From an uncultured Candidatus Competibacteraceae bacterium (GTDB taxonomy: Bacteria; Pseudomonadota; Gammaproteobacteria; Competibacterales; Competibacteraceae): a DNA stretch of 6,140 nucleotides. The notes beneath the pieces are model-generated. The model had not been told where the DNA came from. It saw only the letters and a list, made by a program, of their open reading frames with translations, and ran no database searches. This document shows positions 1 through 3,718 of the stretch, piece by piece (positions within the stretch are counted from its first letter, which is position 1; every line of letters starts with the position of its first letter). Made by a program: the position numbers and the translations under genes. Where the stretch lies: NCBI GenBank assembly GCA_937872125.1, contig CALMNY010000130.1, forward strand, positions 1 to 6,140, in the 5' to 3' direction.

Positions 1-25
1 CTCCCACGGCGCGGCGAGAACCGGT

Positions 26-44
26 TTTTGCGCCCGACGCAAAA
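26..44. repeat. Inverted repeat, 7-bp arms
   Basis: TTTTGCG (26-32) and CGCAAAA (38-44) pair perfectly around CCCGA. There is no downstream T-run on either strand that would make it a standard intrinsic terminator. It is followed by a second small dyad, GGTATT/AATGCC (52-57/62-67), with one G-T pair. Confidence 0.6.
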
Positions 45-91
45 GAATCCCTGGTATTCAAGAATGCCGCGCGCGCGTGTCTTTTCATTTT

Positions 92-185
92 GCCCCGCGT
101 ATCCCCGGCGACAAGGCGGCGCGGGCTATCCCTGCCCGCGCTTGGCGGCGGGGCGCGTCCTGCGCCCCGCTCGGCCTTGTCGCCG
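92..185. other. Structured element copy 1: three-way junction with CGGCGACAAGG arm
   Basis: CGGCGACAAGGC (106-117) pairs over all 12 bp with GCCTTGTCGCCG (174-185). Enclosed are two perfect hairpins: GCGCGGGC/GCCCGCGC (119-126/134-141, loop TATCCCT) and GCGGGGCGC/GCGCCCCGC (148-156/162-170, loop GTCCT). The junction linkers are 1, 6 and 3 nt, which gives a compact three-way junction in RNA or extruded DNA. The 5' part (GCCCCGC, then CCCCGGCGACAAGG at 103-116) recurs at 1943-1966. An adenine-free tract starts inside and runs rightwards. Function unknown; the fold is a prediction by eye. Confidence 0.7.
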
Positions 186-280
186 TGGCCCCTCGCGGGC
201 CGGTTTTCGGGCCGTTCGCGGCGCGCGGCGGGGGCTGGGTCGGCTGGCTCCGGCGTTGCTGGTTCGTGTGGGGTGTCCCG

Positions 281-310
281 TGGTGCGTTCTCGTGTGGTG
301 CGTTCTCGTG
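281..310 (+). repeat. 15-bp tandem duplication
   Basis: TGGTGCGTTCTCGTG occurs twice head to tail (281-295 and 296-310). A partial third copy (TGGTG) begins at 311. It lies within adenine-free tract 1 and suggests slippage or local duplication. Confidence 0.9.
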
Positions 311-394
311 TGGTGGTGCGGCCGGTGCGGTTGGTGGTGCGGCGGTTGCGGTGGCGCGCGCCGGTCTTGGTTCCTGCGGGCTGGGTGGTCGTCT

Positions 395-419
395 GGGGGC
401 CGGGCGGGGTGGGGCCGGG
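395..419 (+). other. G-quadruplex motif
   Basis: G-runs at 395-399, 402-404, 406-409, 411-414 and 417-419 are separated by loops of only 1-2 nt, a textbook quadruplex-forming pattern on the + strand inside the A-free tract. Further GGG runs continue to about 473. Confidence 0.75.
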
Positions 420-589
420 CCGGTCGGTTCGGGTCGGGCCGGGCCTGCGGGGCCGGGCGCGGCTGGTTCGGGGCTGAGTGGTGCCGGGGTCGGGCGGCTC
501 TTCGGGGCCGCTCGGCTGCTTTTTGGCGGCGCTGAGTGGCGACCACGGGACACCTCGCTGGGGCTGAACCCGTGCCCTCCCTGGCGGTT

Positions 590-802
590 GCGCCGCTCCC
601 AGCGGCGCTCAGGCGGCACGGTTCGGCGAGCGGGACGCGGCAGGCGGTCGGCCCCGGCGAGCGCCCCACGCGCCGCGCGCCCGCGCTGTTGCCGGTGGCG
701 GGTTTCGAGCGGGCGGTGGAGCGCGGTCGCTCCTGGCGCTGGGGGCGTCGCCCAGGGGCCGACCGCCACCCGCGCCCGATCCCCGGCGTGGGTGCCCGAA
801 CC
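590..802. other. Nested long-range inverted repeats
   Basis: GCGCCGCT/AGCGGCGC (590-597/601-608) is a tight hairpin with a CCC loop. Downstream, GGCGGTCGGCCCC (643-655) pairs perfectly over 13 bp with GGGGCCGACCGCC (755-767). It is flanked by GGTTCGG/CCGAACC (620-626/796-802) and encloses GGAGCG/CGCTCC (718-723/728-733). The nesting of 7-, 13- and 6-bp stems suggests one folded domain of about 180 nt rather than isolated palindromes. No function recognised. Confidence 0.6.
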
Positions 803-808
803 CGAATA

Positions 809-831
809 GGCGCCGGCTACGCCAGCGCCAA
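809..831 (+). repeat. GGCTACGCC stem-loop, copy 1
   Basis: GGCGC-c-GGC-TAC-GCC-a-GCGCC folds into a 5-bp stem, one C·A mismatch, a 3-bp stem and a TAC loop. The same architecture recurs at 1136 and 6092 with compensatory pair changes. Similarity to the 1136 copy appears to continue downstream (CTTC..CCG..TCTG). Confidence 0.75.
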
Positions 832-874
832 AGACGGCTGAGCTTCTCCGGTCTGTCTGGGGCGCTTGGGCGGC

Positions 875-913
875 GCGGAAGGCTGGCTCGCTAACGCTCG
901 CAGCGCCTTCCGC
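875..913. repeat. Inverted repeat, 9-bp arms
   Basis: GCGGAAGGC (875-883) pairs perfectly with GCCTTCCGC (905-913) around a 21-nt loop. Confidence 0.65.
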
Positions 914-928
914 TCCGCGGGCGGGCCC

Positions 929-959
929 GGGGGGGGGGGGTGGGGGGCCGCGGGGGGGG
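929..959 (+). other. Poly-G cluster
   Basis: Runs of 12 G (929-940), 6 G (942-947) and 8 G (952-959) lie within 31 nt. They could form a quadruplex. Long homopolymers are also where sequencing errors are likely, so exact lengths here should be treated with caution. Confidence 0.85.
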
Positions 960-968
960 CGGCGGTTC

Positions 969-983
969 GGCGGGCCGGACGCG
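969..983 (+). repeat. 15-bp direct repeat, copy 1
   Basis: GGCGGGCCGGACGCG occurs exactly here and at 1174-1188. A close relative (CGGCCCGGACGCGGCGG) lies near the right edge at 6084-6098, directly beside the third GGCTACGCC hairpin. Confidence 0.75.
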
Positions 984-989
984 GCGCAC

Positions 990-1091
990 GGGCGACCGGG
1001 GGCGGTTCGGTTCAGCGGGTCCGCGCCGGCCCGCGTCTCGCAGGCTCACCGGGCCGGCTCCTGGCCCCGCTCGCCCCGCCCCCGGTCGCCC
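990..1091. other. Perfect 16-bp stem enclosing a 9-bp stem
   Basis: GGGCGACCGGGGGCGG (990-1005) is the exact reverse complement of CCGCCCCCGGTCGCCC (1076-1091). Inside, GCCGGCCCG/CGGGCCGGC (1025-1033/1050-1058) forms a second perfect stem. This is one of the two longest uninterrupted stems in the window. Confidence 0.75.
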
Positions 1092-1118
1092 TACGCCCCG
1101 CGCCGGAGAACCCGCGAC
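1091..1118 (+). repeat. CTACGCC-CCGCGCCGGAGAAC-CGCGAC repeat, copy 1
   Basis: This 28-nt segment matches 6100-6128 with two substitutions and one extra C. Its core, CGCGCCGGAGAACC, also occurs at 1247-1260. It is the clearest evidence that the sequence family of the left region resumes at the right edge. Confidence 0.75.
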
Positions 1119-1135
1119 AACACGGAGCGTGATCG

Positions 1136-1158
1136 GGCGGCGGCTACGCCACCGCCAA
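1136..1158 (+). repeat. GGCTACGCC stem-loop, copy 2
   Basis: GGCGG-c-GGC-TAC-GCC-a-CCGCC has the same fold as the 809 copy. The fifth pair is G-C here (1140/1152) where the first copy has C-G (813/825), a compensatory change. AA follows in both copies. Confidence 0.75.
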
Positions 1159-1173
1159 GGTCTTCCACCGTCT

Positions 1174-1188
1174 GGCGGGCCGGACGCG
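1174..1188 (+). repeat. 15-bp direct repeat, copy 2
   Basis: Exact second copy of GGCGGGCCGGACGCG (first at 969-983). Confidence 0.75.
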
Positions 1189-1195
1189 CCGGCTT

Positions 1196-1239
1196 GCGGG
1201 GCGGGGCCGCACTGAACAGATGCGCGGCCCCCCACCCGC
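1196..1239. repeat. Composite inverted repeat
   Basis: GGGGCCGC/GCGGCCCC (1203-1210/1224-1231) is a perfect 8-bp stem. Outside an internal loop, GCGGG/CCCGC (1196-1200/1235-1239) extends it. Confidence 0.65.
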
Positions 1240-1246
1240 TCGCCCG

Positions 1247-1260
1247 CGCGCCGGAGAACC
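1247..1260 (+). repeat. CGCGCCGGAGAACC repeat, copy 2
   Basis: This is the same core as at 1098-1112, followed by GGTCGCGGTTCC. That lets GAACC (1256-1260) pair with GGTTC (1267-1271). Confidence 0.6.
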
Positions 1261-1295
1261 GGTCGCGGTTCCGAGCGCGAGCACGCGGCGCGTTC

Positions 1296-1377
1296 GGGGC
1301 GGCGGCGGGCCAGTCTCGCGGGACGCCGGGCCAAACAGCACGCCCGGCGTCCCGCTCGTAGCCCGCCGCTTCGCCCC
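1296..1377. other. Long composite hairpin of 29 pairs
   Basis: GGGGCG (1296-1301) pairs with CGCCCC (1372-1377), then GCGGCGGGC (1302-1310) with GCCCGCCGC (1361-1369), with a TT bulge at 1370-1371. Enclosed is a perfect 14-bp stem, GCGGGACGCCGGGC/GCCCGGCGTCCCGC (1318-1331/1342-1355), with loop CAAACAGCAC. All 29 pairs are Watson-Crick. A competing 9-bp stem (1271-1279/1289-1297, one G-T pair) overlaps its 5' foot. Confidence 0.8.
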
Positions 1378-1507
1378 GTCCGCCCCGCTAAGCGAACTCC
1401 ACCGGCTTCAGACCACGGGAATCCCCACCGGCCACCGAACCCGAGTCAGGGGCCTTCGCGCGGGGGGCGCTTTGGCGTGCGGCGCATCCCGGCCCGCCCG
1501 CTCGACA

Positions 1508-1627
1508 CTCGCGGGCCTGGGCCGGGGGCGCCGTCTTCCCGTGTCTGCTGTGGCTCCGCGCGCGCCCCGCTTGGCGGCCCCGCCCCGCGCGCCGCCTTTT
1601 TTTGGGGGGTCGGCGGCGCGCGGGGCG
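1508..1627 (+). other. Adenine-free tract 3 (120 nt)
   Basis: There is no A on the + strand between A1507 and A1628, while T is present throughout, including a T7 run. The tract ends exactly at the 3' end of the 16-bp stem 1581-1627. Confidence 0.9.
1581..1627. other. Perfect 16-bp stem with T7G6 loop and alternative pairing
   Basis: CGCCCCGCGCGCCGCC (1581-1596) pairs exactly with GGCGGCGCGCGGGGCG (1612-1627); the 15-nt loop is TTTTTTTGGGGGGTC. The 3' arm can instead pair with a downstream copy: GCGCGGGG (1618-1625) with CCCCGCGC (1647-1654), 8 bp. The two folds exclude each other, so a switch is possible. The T-run is in the loop, so this is not a standard terminator. Confidence 0.7.
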
Positions 1628-1661
1628 AAAAACCCGTGGGCGAAAACCCCGCGCATCGCTA

Positions 1662-1745
1662 CTGATCCCCTCTTCACCCGAACCGGGGTTAGTGGGGTCG
1701 CGCCGGCTGGCTACGCAGCGCCCGCGCGCCCTAAGCGTGGATCAG
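1662..1745. repeat. Long-range 7-bp inverted repeat enclosing a degenerate GGCTACGC copy
   Basis: CTGATCC (1662-1668) is the exact complement of GGATCAG (1739-1745). The enclosed segment contains GGCTGGCTACGC (1705-1716), a degenerate relative of the GGCTACGCC hairpin. Confidence 0.4.
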
Positions 1746-1861
1746 CGCCCGACCGAGCGGCGCGGCGCGTCCTGCCCCGCGCGAGGTGAAAACCCGGTTC
1801 GCGGCAGATTCAACGCGAAAAGACTAATCACGCACGTTTCCCCGCTCCAACCACGGGATCA

Positions 1862-1922
1862 CCTGGTGGGTGTTTCCTCGTTCCGCTCGCTCGTCTTTTT
1901 CCTCTGGTCTTTTCGTTCCGTG
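1862..1922 (+). other. Adenine-free pyrimidine-rich tract (61 nt)
   Basis: There is no A between A1861 and A1923. The strand is rich in T and C (TTCCTCGTTCC, TCTTTTTCCTC). A small stem, CGTTCC/GGAACG (1914-1919/1929-1934), follows at its end. Confidence 0.85.
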
Positions 1923-1942
1923 ACTTCGGGAACGTGTGTGCC

Positions 1943-2030
1943 GCCCCGCCCGCCCCGGCGACAAGGGCCGCTTCGCTCCCCGCCGCCCCGCAAAAAGACG
2001 CGGGGCGGCGGGTCCCCCCCTTGCGCCGGG
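1943..2030. other. Structured element copy 2, CGGCGACAAGG arm plus 13-bp hairpin
   Basis: GCCCCGC, then CCCCGGCGACAAGG (1953-1966) repeats the element at 92-116. As there, the motif pairs with a downstream complement: CCCGGCG-a-CAAGGG (1954-1967) with CCCTTGCGCCGGG (2018-2030), with one bulged A. Enclosed is a perfect 13-bp hairpin, CCCGCCGCCCCGC/GCGGGGCGGCGGG (1979-1991/2000-2012), with loop AAAAAGAC. The outer pairing is kept although the interior differs from copy 1. The longest adenine-free tract begins right after the loop's last A. Confidence 0.7.
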
Positions 2031-2072
2031 TCGGGTCGGGTCGGCGGGCCGGTCGCCGGGGGTCGGGTCGGG
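2028..2072 (+). repeat. GGGTC tandem repeats, G-quadruplex motif
   Basis: GGG at 2028, 2033, 2038 and 2046 with loops of 2, 2 and 5 nt, then G5 at 2058-2062 and GGG at 2065 and 2070, in a GGGTC register. This matches the canonical quadruplex pattern on the + strand. Confidence 0.75.
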
Positions 2073-2093
2073 TCGGTTTTTGGCCCGGTTTCT

Positions 2094-2108
2094 CTGGTCT
2101 GGTCTGGT
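2094..2108 (+). repeat. (CTGGT)3 tandem repeat
   Basis: Three head-to-tail copies of CTGGT lie inside adenine-free tract 2. Confidence 0.85.
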
Positions 2109-2517
2109 CTCTTGGGGGTGTGCCGTGGTTGCTCTCTCGCGCTGTTTCGGGTTTGTTCCGGTGGTTTCTGTGGTGCTGCGTTCGGCCCGCTGTCGGGTGG
2201 CCCCGTGGGGTGGTTTCGCCCTGGGGCTGTCGTTCCGCCGCTCCCGGCTGTCGCTGTCCGGGTTTGTCGCGGTCGCCCGGTTCCGCTCGTTTGCGGCGGC
2301 GGCTCGCTTCGCGCTGTCGTGGGGTCGCCGCCTGCCGGCCCGCCCCGGTTTCTGTGCGGTGCGCCGGGTCCCGGGTGGTTTCGCGGTGTCGGTTCCGGTT
2401 TGTCCGTGCCTGCCGCCGTGTCGCTCCGGCTTGCGCGCTCTGGTGGCGGCTCGCGCCGCTGCCGCCGCGCCGTTCGCCCTGGCCGCTTAGGGTGGCCGCT
2501 CTTTCCCTCGCCGTCTT

Positions 2518-2543
2518 CGCGGCCGGGCTGGCGCCCGGCTGCG
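2518..2543. repeat. 11-bp hairpin
   Basis: CGCGGCCGGGC (2518-2528) pairs with GCCCGGCTGCG (2533-2543) with one G-T pair and a TGGC tetraloop. Confidence 0.65.
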
Positions 2544-2817
2544 CGCCCTGGTCGCCCTGGCCGCCCCGCCCCGGCGTGCTGCTGGTGGCGTGTCCCTCGC
2601 GGCTGGCCGCCGAGCACTGCCGCCGCCGCGCCGGGTTGTTCGGCTTAGCCGTTGCTGGCCCGGTGGCGGTGGCCCGCCGCCGCTGGCTGGTGGCGGTGCG
2701 CTGGGTCGCCCGCCCGCCCTCGGCGCTGGCGGCCCGGCTGGGTGCCGGTCCGGTTGCGCGCGATCCACGACCGGTTTCTTTCGCCCAGCTTTACTTGCTC
2801 TAGTCGCTGTTTTTTAT

Positions 2818-2836
2818 GAAATTTACTGCAAATTTC
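2818..2836. promoter_or_regulatory. Possible operator: 7-bp AT-rich dyad
   Basis: GAAATTT (2818-2824) and AAATTTC (2830-2836) form a perfect dyad around ACTGC. It ends 2 bp before the proposed -35 box, a usual place for a regulator to bind. It lies in the only AT-rich strip of the window (about 2791-2890). No regulator gene is visible. Confidence 0.45.
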
Positions 2837-2838
2837 GC

Positions 2839-2866
2839 TTGATATTTTTGCTATTTGAAATAAAAT
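2839..2866 (+). promoter_or_regulatory. Sigma70-like promoter for the gene cassette
   Basis: TTGATA (2839-2844) and TAAAAT (2861-2866) each match five of six consensus bases, with a 16-bp spacer. Transcription would start near 2873, giving a leader of about 70 nt to the first gene. No comparably good promoter is seen between the following genes, so the cassette is likely one transcript. Confidence 0.55.
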
Positions 2867-2891
2867 ATTACTGTAGTTCACTGTTTTATCC

Positions 2892-2909
2892 CCCCCGTGG
2901 CACCGGGGG
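2892..2909 (+). promoter_or_regulatory. Leader hairpin before the 87-aa gene
   Basis: CCCCCG (2892-2897) pairs with CGGGGG (2904-2909) around TGGCAC. It is followed by GCAAGGCAA and the ribosome binding site CTGAGAGGAGT (2925-2935). The direct repeat ATCCGCAA (2912-2919 and 2936-2943) brackets the site and its second copy runs into the start codon. No T-run follows. Confidence 0.6.
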
Positions 2910-2942
2910 CCATCCGCAAGGCAACTGAGAGGAGTATCCGCA

Positions 2943-3206
2943 ATGTCCGCTTCATTCAACATTTTTAATGTTCATCGGGTTGAGATTTCGGCCCATTCCA
3001 CCTGTTTGTCGGATGGTAGCCGGATGCATTACCAGCGCCTGGAACTATTCAACGCCGAAGGCTGGAGGATTGGCGAAGTCGTGCTGCACCTCGAACAACC
3101 CATGTCTGCGCTGGCGATTGGCGACTGCTCGGAACTGGACGGGTTCCAGACGCCCGCGCTTCCTGCCCCCGCCTTGCCCTTGGTTCGCCAGGTCGGCGGG
3201 TTCTAG
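2943..3206 (+). CDS. Hypothetical protein, 87 aa
   Basis: I do not recognise this small protein. The start is fixed by GAGAGGAG at 2927-2934, 8 nt before ATG. The central part (about residues 28-60) alternates polar and hydrophobic residues (YQRLELF, GEVVLHLE), suggesting a small beta-rich domain. The C-terminal 20 residues are Pro/Ala-rich and probably flexible. There is no signal peptide or membrane segment. It is the first gene after the predicted promoter and is followed after 56 nt by the next gene on the same strand. Composition and codon use look like the downstream genes, not like the A-poor DNA upstream, which supports real coding. By position it probably belongs to the same DNA-handling cassette; that is inference only. 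Confidence 0.75.
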   Translation: MSASFNIFNVHRVEISAHSTCLSDGSRMHYQRLELFNAEGWRIGEVVLHLEQPMSALAIGDCSELDGFQTPALPAPALPLVRQVGGF

Positions 3207-3213
3207 TTCCATC

Positions 3214-3239
3214 GCCCCGGCTGGGTATCCGGTCGGGGC
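3214..3239 (+). promoter_or_regulatory. Intergenic hairpin before the SSB-tip gene
   Basis: GCCCCG (3214-3219) pairs with CGGGGC (3234-3239). The 14-nt loop may add GG/CC pairs. The arms are identical to those at 5715-5732. TTTG follows, too few T for a strong intrinsic terminator. The ribosome binding site begins 9 nt downstream. Confidence 0.6.
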
Positions 3240-3262
3240 TTTGTCATCGAGAGGAGATCGCC

Positions 3263-3634
3263 ATGAACATGCCCTGCATCGTTGAATTGGATCTGCATCG
3301 CCATCTGCGCCAGATGGACTGGCAGGACGCACGAGATGAACGCGCTCAGGAATTGATTGAGGAGCGCCGCCGTTATCTCATCGAGGATCGCCCAGGATTC
3401 AGCCTGATTACTGAGGCGTTTTTCGTGGAAGAGATCGGCTATCCACTGGATGAAGCGTTGTTTGCGCTGTACCAGATTTGGCGTCAGCACAAACCGGTTA
3501 GCAATGCGGTGGACCGGCTAATGCAATTGATCGAGGACAAGGCCGGACGGATGGCCCGGAAATGGGCTGGTCAGGAGATAACTCGGCAGGATCGGGTCGC
3601 CCAGGAACCCGACGAGGATGATATTCCATTTTAA
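3263..3634 (+). CDS. Helical protein with SSB-type C-terminal tip, 123 aa
   Basis: The start follows GAGAGGAG (3249-3256) by 6 nt. The body (residues 1-110) reads as alpha-helical and charged (DARDERAQELIEERRRYLIED, LDEALFALYQIWRQ, VDRLMQLIEDKAGRMARKWAG), and I see no OB-fold strand pattern. The last residues, EPDEDDIPF (115-123), match the acidic tip of bacterial single-stranded DNA-binding protein, which ends DDDIPF in E. coli. In SSB that peptide recruits RecO, RecQ, ExoI, PriA and others. So this protein probably either binds ssDNA through a different fold or imitates the SSB tail to dock on the same partners. It sits directly upstream of a Sak4-like annealing ATPase, where a phage SSB partner would be expected. 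The tip is plain in the sequence; the role is inferred. Confidence 0.85.
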   Translation: MNMPCIVELDLHRHLRQMDWQDARDERAQELIEERRRYLIEDRPGFSLITEAFFVEEIGYPLDEALFALYQIWRQHKPVSNAVDRLMQLIEDKAGRMARKWAGQEITRQDRVAQEPDEDDIPF

Positions 3635-3640
3635 CGGGGT

Positions 3641-3670
3641 GGCCTTGGGGGGTGGCACCCCCCCAGGGCC
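3641..3670 (+). promoter_or_regulatory. Intergenic hairpin before the Sak4-like ATPase gene
   Basis: GGGGGGT (3647-3653) pairs with ACCCCCC (3657-3663) across a GGC loop. GGCCTT (3641-3646) extends the stem with AGGGCC (3665-3670), with one G-T pair and one bulged C. It shares TGGCACC with the leader at 2898-2904 and is likewise followed by a CATCGCAATGCAA-type spacer and CTGAGAGGAGT (3701-3711). The two leaders look like relatives. Confidence 0.65.
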
Positions 3671-3718
3671 GGTTCAGCGCCCGCATCGCAATGCAAGCTA
3701 CTGAGAGGAGTTTCGATC

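Larger units (their letters stand above)
129..476 (+). other. Adenine-free tract 1 (348 nt)
   Basis: There is no A on the + strand from 129 to 476, with roughly 75 T by hand count. The next two A residues are at 477 and 535. The strand is G/T-rich in the middle (GTGGTG-type sequence) and G/C-rich at the end. It cannot contain an AUG, a stop codon or an AGGAGG-type ribosome binding site on this strand. It starts within the three-way-junction element. Confidence 0.9.
1999..2488 (+). other. Adenine-free tract 2 (490 nt)
   Basis: There is no A on the + strand from 1999 to 2488, with about 130 T by hand count (around 26%). The depletion continues more weakly to 2762, with A only at 2489, 2613, 2616 and 2647. 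The strand changes from GGGTC and CTGGT tandem repeats to T/G/C-mixed sequence. It starts immediately after the AAAAAGAC loop of structured element copy 2. Confidence 0.92.
1..2803. other. GC-rich, A-depleted, highly structured region without convincing genes
   Basis: This stretch is far richer in G and C than the genes to its right. It carries many perfect inverted repeats with 6-16 bp arms and several short dispersed repeats. Long open frames exist in all six frames, but their products are low-complexity Arg/Pro/Gly/Ala/Val/Trp strings that overlap one another. The openness follows from the near absence of A on the + strand, because every stop codon needs A (or T on the other strand). I see no ribosome binding site of the GAGAGGA type used by the downstream genes. 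Its best reading is a structured RNA- or DNA-level element, or several in tandem. A decayed or unusual A-poor coding region in the last 900 bases cannot be excluded. Confidence 0.7.
1934..2803 (+). pseudogene. A-depleted open frame, doubtful coding
   Basis: One of three overlapping + strand frames stays open for 289 codons and ends in TAG at 2801-2803, just before the AT-rich strip. The first half is low-complexity and looks non-coding. The last 100 residues (around GVLLVACPSRLAAEH and SALAARLGAG) read slightly more like an alpha/beta protein with alternating hydrophobic stretches. There is no ribosome binding site at the first ATG, and the A-free tract would leave the frame open regardless. 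I list it only so that the possibility of an unusual or decayed A-poor gene is not lost. Confidence 0.15.

Noticed and set aside
85..669. Minus-strand ORF of 194 codons, Pro/Arg/His-rich
   Set aside because: It is open because the complement of an A-free tract has no T and so no stops. The product is low-complexity with no domain pattern.
1581..1627. Intrinsic terminator (strong stem with T7)
   Set aside because: The seven T residues are in the loop, and the bases after the stem are GAAAAA-like on the + strand, so the standard layout is absent.
1859..2617. Minus-strand ORF of 252 codons
   Set aside because: Same cause as above: T-free minus strand, Arg/Pro/Gly/Thr strings, and no ribosome binding site seen at the ATG.
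1..2803. CRISPR array
   Set aside because: The repeats are few, unevenly spaced and structurally diverse. No regular repeat-spacer pattern is present and no cas gene is visible.
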